7,639 nucleotides of DNA from Candidatus Coatesiibacteriota bacterium. Lineage in GTDB: Bacteria; RBG-13-66-14. The notes under the pieces were generated by a model. The model searched no databases. It had not been told where the DNA came from and saw nothing but the letters and a program-made list of their open reading frames with translations. The position numbers and the translations under genes are program-made. Positions 1 to 6,969 of this stretch are shown here, in pieces (the first letter of the stretch is position 1; every line of letters starts with the position of its first letter). The stretch covers positions 1 through 7,639 of the forward strand of contig WJMB01000258.1 in assembly GCA_014728185.1 (NCBI GenBank), written 5' to 3'.

Positions 1-181
1 AAACCTAGAAACAGCGGCATTTAGAACGGATGTGCTCAGAACAACCACATGAGGGCCTTCAGCTCGACGGGCCAAAGAGGTTTTCATATCAGCTAAACCA
101 GCTGTTTGGAAAGATTTAGCATCCATATGACTGGTAAGCCCGGGATGCAAATCAGGAGTCGGGACTCTCAGTCTCTCAGCG

Positions 182-214
182 TCCTCTCGGCATCCTCTTG
201 GCATCCTCTTGGCA
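182..214. repeat. 11-bp tandem repeat, three copies
   Basis: The unit TCCTCTTGGCA occurs exactly at 193-203 and 204-214, and with one mismatch (TCCTCTCGGCA) at 182-192. The period of 11 bp is close to one helical turn, so the copies would present the same face of the DNA. The stretch just before it (about 163-180) is also built of CTCTCAG-like repeats. Function is unknown; an array of protein-binding sites or simple replication slippage are both possible. Confidence 0.8.
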
Positions 215-293
215 GCGCCAGCTTCGGGCAAGCCTGGTTTTCCGCCACCAGACAAGGCACGGACAGTGACGGCTTGCGCAGCTATAAAGTACA

Positions 294-391
294 TGATAAC
301 AAGCTATTAGCGATATATGCCTGTTCAGGAACGTGTGATAATCCCTTTTATTTTACTGATAAGAAACGATTAGCACCGGATATATACCTGT
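294..391. repeat. Pair of diverged direct repeats
   Basis: Copy A (294-324) and copy B (357-391) begin 63 bp apart. Both start with TGATAA, share ATTAGC in the middle and end with GATATAT-N-CCTGT. By eye 27 of 31 positions agree, with a 4-nt insertion (ACCG) in copy B before GATATAT. Because the insertion is not a multiple of three, the copies cannot encode the same peptide repeat throughout, so similarity is at the DNA or RNA level. Function is unknown. Confidence 0.6.
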
Positions 392-528
392 CACTTTTCA
401 GCAGTCAGTTAGTGGCGGCTACAAGGGATGTGCTCGGTGGATAATCTACTATCCCAGTAGCTTGCAGTAACGCCAATCCGGTTTTCACTCGGTTAATAAG
501 TGATCATTATCAATCAATAAGGCTGCTC

Positions 529-597
529 ATGATCAATCGGGATCATAGCTCGACACACCCAGACGGCGACTACCCACTCGGTGAATTTCTCTTTTAA
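529..597 (+). other. Possible 22-codon micro-ORF (leader-like), doubtful
   Basis: An ATG at 529 opens a 22-codon frame that ends in TAA at 595-597. AAGG at 519-522 lies six bases upstream and could serve as a weak Shine-Dalgarno. The peptide begins MINRDHSSTHP and ends LGEFLF; it has no recognisable motif and no run of a single amino acid of the kind used in classical amino-acid attenuators. It stands 48 bp before the hairpin at 646-667. A frame this short arises easily by chance, so this is recorded only as a candidate. Confidence 0.15.
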
Positions 598-645
598 GAC
601 CCTGATTTAGTCCGAACACATTTCATGATGCCATTTTGAATAACA

Positions 646-667
646 CGGGACCGCTCCAGCGGTCCCG
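646..667 (+). terminator. Terminator-like hairpin upstream of the propeller gene
   Basis: Arms CGGGACCGC (646-654) and GCGGTCCCG (659-667) form a perfect 9-bp stem with loop TCCA. It is followed by ATTCAT, not by a clean T-run, and preceded on the other side by an A/T-rich stretch, so either strand could be meant. It shares the CGGGAC...GTCCCG core of the hairpin after the propeller gene, which suggests a common terminator style in this genome. No protein gene that it would terminate is visible inside the window. It may also shield the promoter at 727-755 from upstream transcription. Confidence 0.55.
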
Positions 668-726
668 ATTCATATCGAAGGTTCATGCTTGGCGAAACCT
701 CTTCTAGTTCGAAAAGCTATTCGACC

Positions 727-755
727 TTGACCGTGACCAATTGCCGTCCTACACT
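727..755 (+). promoter_or_regulatory. Sigma70-type promoter of the propeller gene
   Basis: TTGACC (727-732, five of six to the -35 consensus) is followed after exactly 17 bp by TACACT (750-755, four of six to the -10 consensus). Transcription would begin near 761-763, giving a leader of about 50 nt before the ATG at 813. The position between the hairpin at 646-667 and the gene fits. It is predicted from sequence only. Confidence 0.5.
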
Positions 756-800
756 TGAATATCAATTCCAGTCTGATGTAGAGACTTCAACGTATGATCC

Positions 801-806
801 AGGAGG
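801..806 (+). promoter_or_regulatory. Strong Shine-Dalgarno deciding the start at 813
   Basis: AGGAGG lies six bases before the ATG at 813-815. This is a near-perfect anti-16S match at good spacing, and the protein that starts here opens directly with a signal peptide, so the start is well supported. Confidence 0.85.
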
Positions 807-812
807 CCGCAG

Positions 813-2654
813 ATGAAGAGCACCGTTTATCTCGCCATCTTCCTGCTGCTCGCGGTGTCGGCGTCGGCCGCGCCGTCGGACAGCCAGACTTTCAATACAA
901 TCGAGGACGGCAACGCACTCGAGGAAACGACCCCGGTACGCAGCCTGAGCGCCCTGGCCTCCACGACGACCAACCCGACGGCGCCGCCGGTTCCCGACAG
1001 CCAGGTCCTCTGGCACTATCAGATCCCCGACGGCGGACCCCAGCGGCTCAACGCCGCCCTGGGGTACAACGAGCAGTACGCCTGGAGCGGCGGTTACTTC
1101 GGCGGCGGCAAGCTGTTCGAGATGGCCGGCAGCGGCACGCCGGAGTGGGAGTTCGATCGTGACGGCTCCTTCGCCACCGCGGCTTCACAGAGCGGTGATA
1201 TCTTCTACGGCGCCTGGGGGCACGACGGCTCCTTCGAGGTCTACCAGTTCGTCGTCGGCAACTCGACGCCGGTCTGGACCTGGGACGGCGCCGCGGCGGG
1301 ATACCAGCCCGGCAACATTCAGTACCCGGGGATGGCCGCCTGCAGCGACGACGGCTCGGTCTTCGTCGTCGGCGGCAACGACGGCGACTCTCTGGCGGTG
1401 ATGATCTTCAGCGCGGGTTCTTCGACGCCGCTGATCTTCGAGGACGAGTCTTTGGCGTACAACCCCCGCCAGCTCCGCCTGACCGCCGACGGAAGCAAGG
1501 TCATCCTGCGGGCCGCGGCCACTCTCTACCGCATCGACACGGCCACGGCCAGCCTCGAGGCCACCTATGATCTCGGAGCCTCGACGGACTGTTTCGGCGT
1601 CAGCGCCGATGGCTCCGTGGTCGTCTTCGGCTTCAGCGGTTACCAGGTCATCGAGTGGGACGGCGCCGATTACCAGCTCCAGTTCACCGGCTACTGCCCG
1701 GGCAGCAACTACGCCGGCCTGGGCTGGGTGGGCGACGACAACGAGCAGATCATCGTCGTCTGGTACGCCACCAACTACCTCAAGAACTGGGTCACCCGTT
1801 TCGAGAAGTCCCAGGGCGACACCCCGGTCTGGACCTACGAGACCGAGCAGGCCGGCGGCGCCTATCAGGACACCCCGGAGTGGATCGACGCCTCCGCCGA
1901 CGGCGAGTGGATCGCCATCGCCTTCGCCGGTTCCCAGACCGACACCAACGACGAGGTCATCATCCTGCGCGACTCCGACCCCGTCGGCCCCTGGTGGGGG
2001 CTGAACACCCCGGGCTCGGCCACCTGCGTAGACATCTCCGACGACGGCCGATACCTGATCACCTCGGGCAAGGGGGTCCACCTCAACCAGATGGGCTCCG
2101 GCGGCGATGTCTACGCCGTCGAGATAGATCAGACCGTGGACCTCGCCGACGGCGACTTCCGCGCCCGTTCTGTCGATGAAGGGGTGTTGCTGGAATGGAC
2201 CGTCGAGGGCGCGGTCAGCGTCGAGCTGACACGGGACGCCGAGCGCCTGGCCGAGGGACTGGACGGCGAGTCGGCCTACCTCGACCGCGATCCGGGTTCC
2301 GAGCCCCGCAGTTACCTGCTGACCGCTTACGACGCCGACGGCCGGGCGACGGTCTTCGGCCCCCTGGAGGTCTTGCCCGAGGCCGCCGTCGGCCGGACCA
2401 TCCTGGAGCGGCCCTTCCCCAACCCGAGCTCTGGAAGCGTCAGCGCTTCCTACGAGCTGGTCGCCGAGGCCGAGGTCGAGCTGGCCCTCTACGATCTGGC
2501 CGGGCGGCGGGTTGTCCTGATCGAGGCGGGCCGCCGCACCGCCGGACGCCACAGCGTCGAGATCGACACCACCGGATTGAGCGCCGGGGTCTACCTGCTG
2601 CGCCTCGCCACCCCCGACGGCGAGGCCCAGCGCCGACTGGTCGTCGAGCGATAG
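813..2654 (+). CDS. Secreted beta-propeller protein with FlgD-like / T9SS type A C-terminal domain
   Basis: This 613-residue protein is predicted to be exported and to stay on the cell surface or be released; its ligand or activity is unknown. Residues 1-19 form a signal peptide (MKSTVY, then a leucine/alanine-rich core, cleavage likely after A-S-A at 17-19). Residues about 60-440 look like a beta-propeller: the blade motif (A/D)DG-x-x-(hydrophobic) recurs at 179-184, 225-230, 265-270, 362-367 and 410-415. A second motif of the type TP-x-W recurs around 109, 152 and 337, with a degenerate copy (TPLIF) near 205. Residues about 445-520 resemble a fibronectin-III/Ig-like domain. Residues 529-613 match the FlgD-like/Por type A sorting domain: FPNPSSG at 535-541, LYDLAGRRV at 559-567, GLSAGVYLLRL at 588-598. 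The start is fixed by a strong Shine-Dalgarno. It is a single-gene unit with its own promoter and terminator. No secretion-system gene is in view, so the export route is inferred from the tail alone. Confidence 0.93.
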   Translation: MKSTVYLAIFLLLAVSASAAPSDSQTFNTIEDGNALEETTPVRSLSALASTTTNPTAPPVPDSQVLWHYQIPDGGPQRLNAALGYNEQYAWSGGYFGGGKLFEMAGSGTPEWEFDRDGSFATAASQSGDIFYGAWGHDGSFEVYQFVVGNSTPVWTWDGAAAGYQPGNIQYPGMAACSDDGSVFVVGGNDGDSLAVMIFSAGSSTPLIFEDESLAYNPRQLRLTADGSKVILRAAATLYRIDTATASLEATYDLGASTDCFGVSADGSVVVFGFSGYQVIEWDGADYQLQFTGYCPGSNYAGLGWVGDDNEQIIVVWYATNYLKNWVTRFEKSQGDTPVWTYETEQAGGAYQDTPEWIDASADGEWIAIAFAGSQTDTNDEVIILRDSDPVGPWWGLNTPGSATCVDISDDGRYLITSGKGVHLNQMGSGGDVYAVEIDQTVDLADGDFRARSVDEGVLLEWTVEGAVSVELTRDAERLAEGLDGESAYLDRDPGSEPRSYLLTAYDADGRATVFGPLEVLPEAAVGRTILERPFPNPSSGSVSASYELVAEAEVELALYDLAGRRVVLIEAGRRTAGRHSVEIDTTGLSAGVYLLRLATPDGEAQRRLVVER

Positions 2655-2680
2655 CCCTTCAACCTGCGCTGATGGATTGA

Positions 2681-2707
2681 CAACGGGACGCCGAGGGCGT
2701 CCCGTTG
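2681..2707 (+). terminator. Intrinsic terminator of the propeller gene
   Basis: Arms CAACGGGACGCC (2681-2692) and GGCGTCCCGTTG (2696-2707) form a perfect 12-bp stem with loop GAG, 26 bp after the stop codon. The following CTCTACTCTGCTC is pyrimidine-rich but not a pure T-run. The position directly behind the gene makes a terminator the most natural reading. It could also work on the minus strand for the convergent cluster, though it lies about 310 bp beyond that cluster's stop. Confidence 0.78.
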
Positions 2708-3017
2708 CTCTACTCTGCTCGATAGCGGCTGAAGCCAAGGGGTTTTGGAGGTTGTCGGACGGTTGCCGCTGCCTGGTGTTGGCTTTTGTCGACCGGTGTG
2801 CGGCGGAGAGTTGATGATGGGGTCTCCATTGCTCCAGGTTGACGGCAGCTCCGGGCTTTAACAATCACGCCGGTGATCGCGGCCTTAGAGCGGCGCAGGG
2901 GTCGGAAGGATTCGGGGATTACGTAACGGCGGCGGACCGGGCTTGACGCCGACCCGGAAGCGCCGTGGTAAGCCGCCGCCTGATGGGCGGGGTGTCGCAG
3001 AGGATCAACCCGTCGGA
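2708..3017. other. Intergenic region between convergent genes
   Basis: No coding sequence is supported here. Several complementary segments could act as 3' structure for the minus-strand cluster. GGCGGCGG (2928-2935) can pair with CCGCCGCC (2973-2980) around an inner CCGGG/CCCGG pair (2937-2941 with 2953-2957). ATCAC (2864-2868) pairs with GTGAT (2873-2877) and, read on the minus strand, is followed by TGTTAAAG. None has a convincing T-run, so I do not name a definite terminator for the exporter gene. Confidence 0.5.
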
Positions 3018-4667
3018 CTACTTGATCAGCGGCGCGGCGCCCCGGCGCAGTTGGATGCGACGGTCGACGAGGGCGCCGACGCGCTCGCGGTGGCTGATGA
3101 CGATCAGCAGTGTCTCGGGCAGCTCGGTACGCACCCGGGCCAGCAGCTCGCGCTCGGCGGCGGCGTCGACGAAGCTGGTGGTTTCGTCGAGGATCAGCAG
3201 GCGTGGACGGCGGAAGAGCGCCCGGGCCAGGGCCAGGCGGCGGCGCTGACCGCCGGAGAGCTCGCTGCCGCCCTGGCTAAGGCAGCGGGCGCCGATCAAC
3301 GGGCTCAGGCCCACCAGCTCGAGCAGACGACGGGCCTCCCCGCACTGGACGGCGTCGCCGTCGCCGGGATAGAAGACCGCCTCGAGGGCGCCGCCGGGGA
3401 GGAACTCGGGCTCCTGATCGACGAGCAGGGCCTGGGCGCGCCAGGCTCCGCGACCGAAACCGGCGGCGTCGCGGCCGTCCAGGGCGATCGTTCCGGCGTC
3501 GGGATCGTAGAGGCGGCAGAGCAGGCGTCCCAGGGTGGTTTTGCCCACCCCGGAGGGGCCGTAGAGATGATAGCTGCGCCCGGCGGCGAACTCCAGCTCC
3601 AGACCCTCGAAGACCCGCTCGCCGTCGGGGTAGGCGAAGGCGAGGCCGTTCAGGGTCAGCTCGCGCCAATCCCGGGGCGGCGGCGGGCCGTCAAGAACCT
3701 CGACGGGCTCGCTCCACAGGTTGTCGAGGCGGCGGTGGACCACGATCAGGCTTTCCAACGGCCCCAGTGAGGCGTAGAGACTCTTCAGGGTCACCAGCAG
3801 CCAGCCCAGGGCCACGGCGGCCGAGCCCAACTGACCCAAAGAGAGGCTGGTCAGGGCGGCGGCGTCGAGTCCGGCCCAGACGGCCGCCCCCAGGGCCAGG
3901 GCGGTCAGCAGCTCTCCCAGGGGTCCCAGGGCCGTCTGCAGGGCGGTCTGGCGGAGCAGGCGGCGGCGGCGCTCGGCCCCGGTGCGTGAAAAGCGGCGCA
4001 GCTCGAGCTCGCGGCCGCCGTAGGCCCGGATCAGGCGCGGAGCTCCGGCGGCCTCGACGGCTCGGCTCCAGAAGTCGGCGGTGCTGTCATAGAAGCGCGC
4101 CGCCTGACGGCCGAGGCGCCGCGTGAGCCAGAGGAAGGGCAGGGCGGCCGCCGGGGCCGCCAGGCCGATGATCAACCCGACCTTCCAGTCCAGGTGGATC
4201 AGGTAGCCCCAGAGGGCGGCGGCCTTGAGCCCCTCGAGGATGAAGCCGCGGTAGACGCCGCCGGCGGTGCTGATGAAGTTGCGGCAGTCGAAGAACAGCG
4301 AGCTGGCGGCGTAGGCTCCGGAGCGGGCCGTCAGCAAGGGCAGGCCGAGGAGGTGGTCGAAGCTCTTCTGGGTCAGCTCCAGCTCGATGCGGCTGTTCAG
4401 CGCCGTGGTCAGCAGGTTGCCCAGGGCGCCCAGGGCGGCGCGCAGAATGAAGGCCCCGGCCAGAATCAACACCGCGCCGAGCAGCCCGTCTCCGGACCCG
4501 CTCTGCAAGACGTCCAGGGCGTGACCCACGCCCCAGACCAGCCCCAGGCCGACCCCGGCCAGGGGCAGGCCCAGCAGGCCCAGCAGCAGCAGGCGGCCGC
4601 GCCAGGGCCGCATCACGGCCAGGGCGCGGCGCAGGTCCCGCCAGCGCTTGATGATTTCCAGGCCCAT
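3018..4667 (-). CDS. ABC exporter, fused permease and ATPase
   Basis: A 549-residue half-transporter of the type I (type IV fold) ABC exporter class, expected to act as a homo- or heterodimer in the inner membrane and use ATP to move a substrate that cannot be told from sequence. Residues about 20-310 hold some six hydrophobic helices (clear ones near 25-50, 64-88, 162-182 and 246-268) and the cytoplasmic coupling stretch RLIRAYGGRELELRRF (211-226). The nucleotide-binding domain is complete: A-loop Y346, Walker A GPSGVGKT (370-377, K376), Q-loop Q418, signature LSGGQ (470-474), Walker B LLILDE (490-495) with catalytic E495, and H-loop H526. The length is slightly below the usual 570-600. The ATG at 4667 lies 4 bp after the transglycosylase stop, pointing to one transcript and probable translational coupling; only a weak GGGA/TGAG precedes it. 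MsbA-like lipid export and drug or peptide export all remain possible. Confidence 0.96.
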   Translation of the reverse strand: MGLEIIKRWRDLRRALAVMRPWRGRLLLLGLLGLPLAGVGLGLVWGVGHALDVLQSGSGDGLLGAVLILAGAFILRAALGALGNLLTTALNSRIELELTQKSFDHLLGLPLLTARSGAYAASSLFFDCRNFISTAGGVYRGFILEGLKAAALWGYLIHLDWKVGLIIGLAAPAAALPFLWLTRRLGRQAARFYDSTADFWSRAVEAAGAPRLIRAYGGRELELRRFSRTGAERRRRLLRQTALQTALGPLGELLTALALGAAVWAGLDAAALTSLSLGQLGSAAVALGWLLVTLKSLYASLGPLESLIVVHRRLDNLWSEPVEVLDGPPPPRDWRELTLNGLAFAYPDGERVFEGLELEFAAGRSYHLYGPSGVGKTTLGRLLCRLYDPDAGTIALDGRDAAGFGRGAWRAQALLVDQEPEFLPGGALEAVFYPGDGDAVQCGEARRLLELVGLSPLIGARCLSQGGSELSGGQRRRLALARALFRRPRLLILDETTSFVDAAAERELLARVRTELPETLLIVISHRERVGALVDRRIQLRRGAAPLIK

Positions 4668-4671
4668 CGGC

Positions 4672-6969
4672 TCAGTTCCCGTAGAGTTGGCGGTAGCGGC
4701 GGTAGCTGCCCAGCACCCGGACGACGTAGCGCCGGGTCTCGTCGAAGGGCGTGGTCAGCAGCCAGAGGTCCGGCGGCAGTGTCTCACGTGCCGCCACCCA
4801 GCGGTCGGCGTTGCCCGGTCCGGCGTTGTAGGCGGCCAGGGCCAGCAACAGGTCGCCGTCGTAGCGCTCGAGCATCCGGCTCAGGTAGGCGGCGCCGAGG
4901 AGCAGGGAGTCGGCGGGCTCCCGGGGGTCGTAGTCGTCCAGGCCCAGCTCGGCTGCGGTCAGCGCGGCGGTGCCCGGCATCTGCTGGGTCAGCCCCAGGG
5001 CGCCGGCCCGGGAGACCACGCCGGGATCGAAGCGGCTCTCCTCGCGTGCCAGCGCCGTCAGCAGCAGGGGATCGACGGAAACGCGCCCGACAGCGGCGCG
5101 CAGCTCTTCAACGTAAACCAGGGGGTAGGCGAAGGGCAGGGCCAGCAGGCCCTCGGGGCTGGCGGTGTCGGTGAGGGCCAGGGCGCGTCCGGCCTGGTCC
5201 AGCCCCGGCGCGGGGCCGTAATCGCCGATCTCGCAGCGGCGTCGCACCCGGGCCAACGCGGCGGTGGCGCGCATCAGCGGATCGTCGCCCCGGTGGTAAT
5301 CCAGGGCGGCCAGATAGCCCTCGAAGAAGGTGTCGTCGCCCACGCCGGCCAGGGTCAGCAGCAGATCGAGCTCGGGGTCGTCCAGGGTGCTGTGGCAGCC
5401 CTCGAGCAGACCGCCCCAGGGGGTGAAGTCCGCGTCGGCGTAGTCGTAGAGCCACCAGCGATCACGCCGGGCGGGCAGCTCGTAGAAGGGGTGGGTCCAG
5501 TTGGCCTCTTCGGGGGGCGGTTCGCCGGCGGCCAGTCCGGCCAGGCGCGGGACCCAGTAGGCGCAGTGGGTGGTGTAGGCGGGGTCGTGGGCGGCCTGGG
5601 ACATCGCCCGGGAGGCGGCGGCGTAGTCCCCGGCCCCGGCGAGGATCATCGCCCGGCGCCAGGCGGCACGGGCGCGTTCCTTGCCCTCGAGGCCCTCCGG
5701 TTCGCTGCGCAGGGCGGACTCGTAGAGCGCCGCCGCCCGCGCGGGGAAGGTGTAGCGCAGCAGGTTGCCCCGGTAGTAGGCGGCCTTGGCGGCGGCTCGT
5801 TCGGCGTCGCGCTCCAGATAGGTTCCCTCGAGCTCGGTCGGAACATCCGTCGCGCCTACGGCGGACCACAGCTCCACGGCCTCGGCGTCGTTGCCGCGGT
5901 TGAACTGGGCCACCCCGGCGTAGAGCCGGGCAGGGCCGTCGTCGGCGCCGCCGTAGAGGGTCTCGTACTGGGCCAGGGCCAGGCCGTAGCGGCCCCGGGC
6001 GCTTTCCAGCTCGCCGCGCAGCAGCACCGCCGCCGGGCCGTCGGGCAGTCGCCCCAGCTCCTCGGCGGCGGCGTCGAGATCGCCCAGCTCCAGGGCCAGG
6101 GCGATCTGGCGCGCCCGCTCATCGGCGGGGACGTCGGGGGAGTACTCGAGCAGTTCGAAGGCCCGGCGTCGGGCCGTGTCGTCGGTCGGTTCGTTCTCTG
6201 CCAGCAGCTCCCAGGCCAGCTCCCGCCGGCGGTCCTCGCCGGAGAGCAGGGCCGTCCAGTAGGTCAGCTCGTCCCAGAGCGGCGAGGCGGCGGCGACCAG
6301 GCCGCGCTCCTCGTCCAGCTCCCGGGCGACGCCCCGCCCGCCGCCCCGCTCGTCGAGGAGGCGGCGGTAGTCGGGAAAGACCAGGCGTCGCAGGATCGGG
6401 GTGGCCAGCGACCAGGCCGTCTCCAGGGCCCGGCGGCGCTCGGGTCCCTCCTCCACCGGATCGAGCTCCCGGGAGCGGGCCAGTTGGGCCAGGCAGCCCA
6501 GCGGGCCATCGTCGAGGGGCTCGAGGCGGGCCAGGCCATCCTCGCGGAAACCGCTTTGGAGCAGAGCCAGTCCGCGACCCAGCTCCAGGGCCGGATCACC
6601 GCCGGGCGGCGGTTGCTCGTCGGGGCGCGTGGGGAGCAGCCCGGCGAGTTGAAGACGGACCAGTTGATACTCTGCGCGGGGTTCGTCCAGGGCGGCCAGC
6701 AACGCGGCGGCGCGGTGGGGCTCTCCGTCGGCCAGAGCCAGTTGGGCGGCGGCGTAGTCGCGCTCCGTCGAGCCCTCGGGCAGCTCCTCCAACAGAGCCC
6801 GCGCCCCGGCGCCGTCGCCGATGAGCAACAGGTCGGCCGCCGTCGGCTCCGGAACCTCCAGCTCGGCCAGGGGGTCGGTCTCCTGGGGACCGCAGCTAGC
6901 GGCCAGCAGCGCCGCCGGGACGACCGGCCAGAATCTCCGCAAGCTCCGGGCTGTAATCCTTGTCTTCAT
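4672..6969 (-). CDS. Slt70-like lytic transglycosylase, probable lipoprotein
   Basis: A 765-residue enzyme expected to cleave the MurNAc-GlcNAc bond of peptidoglycan in the periplasm, giving 1,6-anhydro ends (GH23/SLT family). The N-terminus (1-26) has a basic start, a hydrophobic core and LLAASC, so C26 is a plausible lipid-attached cysteine. Residues about 40-600 are alanine/leucine-rich helices with TPR-like character, like the superhelical ring of Slt70. The catalytic domain is at about 612-765: YPLVY (615-619), the catalytic glutamate within REESRFDP (probably E644), GLTQQMP (659-665), and AAYNAGPG (712-719). The length is above that of E. coli Slt70 (about 645). The ATG at 6969 overlaps the methyltransferase by 74 bp and has no good Shine-Dalgarno. 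A TTG at 6942 would still leave a signal peptide, so the exact start is less sure than the gene. It is followed 4 bp later by the exporter gene. Confidence 0.95.
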   Translation of the reverse strand: MKTRITARSLRRFWPVVPAALLAASCGPQETDPLAELEVPEPTAADLLLIGDGAGARALLEELPEGSTERDYAAAQLALADGEPHRAAALLAALDEPRAEYQLVRLQLAGLLPTRPDEQPPPGGDPALELGRGLALLQSGFREDGLARLEPLDDGPLGCLAQLARSRELDPVEEGPERRRALETAWSLATPILRRLVFPDYRRLLDERGGGRGVARELDEERGLVAAASPLWDELTYWTALLSGEDRRRELAWELLAENEPTDDTARRRAFELLEYSPDVPADERARQIALALELGDLDAAAEELGRLPDGPAAVLLRGELESARGRYGLALAQYETLYGGADDGPARLYAGVAQFNRGNDAEAVELWSAVGATDVPTELEGTYLERDAERAAAKAAYYRGNLLRYTFPARAAALYESALRSEPEGLEGKERARAAWRRAMILAGAGDYAAASRAMSQAAHDPAYTTHCAYWVPRLAGLAAGEPPPEEANWTHPFYELPARRDRWWLYDYADADFTPWGGLLEGCHSTLDDPELDLLLTLAGVGDDTFFEGYLAALDYHRGDDPLMRATAALARVRRRCEIGDYGPAPGLDQAGRALALTDTASPEGLLALPFAYPLVYVEELRAAVGRVSVDPLLLTALAREESRFDPGVVSRAGALGLTQQMPGTAALTAAELGLDDYDPREPADSLLLGAAYLSRMLERYDGDLLLALAAYNAGPGNADRWVAARETLPPDLWLLTTPFDETRRYVVRVLGSYRRYRQLYGN

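Larger units (their letters stand above)
1..645. other. AT-richer block without a convincing protein gene
   Basis: No reading frame here looks like a real protein gene. The longest is a 112-codon frame at 106-444 that would need a TTG start, has no Shine-Dalgarno and resembles no family I know. Base composition is clearly less GC-rich than the genes to the right. What can be seen is short repeats: an 11-bp unit in three tandem copies (182-214), a diverged pair of about 31-35 bp (294-324, 357-391), and a 10-mer GGATGTGCTC at 28-37 and 426-435. There are also three GATC sites within 502-544, and small inverted repeats such as GCAAGCC (228-234) with GGCTTGC (271-277) and CTACT/AGTAG (446-460). 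It could be a long regulatory region, an unrecognised non-coding RNA, or the remains of a decayed gene. Confidence 0.6.

Noticed and set aside
182..214. CRISPR-like or sigma54-like reading of the 11-bp repeats
   Set aside because: The units are contiguous with no spacers, so this is not CRISPR; the TGGCA elements lack the TTGC partner at the spacing sigma54 requires.
106..444. 112-codon plus-strand frame in the AT-richer block
   Set aside because: It needs a TTG start, has no Shine-Dalgarno, resembles no known family, and contains the 294-391 repeat whose two copies fall in different frames because of the 4-nt insertion.
2724..2785. Crossing complementary pairs AGCGGC/GCCGCT and AAGCCAA/TTGGCTT suggesting a pseudoknot
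   Set aside because: Two short pairings of 6 and 7 bases are expected by chance in GC-rich intergenic DNA of this length, and nothing else supports a structured RNA behind the terminator.
1185..2864. 559-codon minus-strand frame antisense to the propeller gene
   Set aside because: Low-complexity shadow with no motif; the plus strand has a signal peptide, strong Shine-Dalgarno and a recognisable C-terminal domain.
2943..3770. 275-codon plus-strand frame antisense to the exporter ATPase domain
   Set aside because: The minus strand in the same stretch carries Walker A, signature, Walker B and H-loop motifs in order; the plus-strand product has none.
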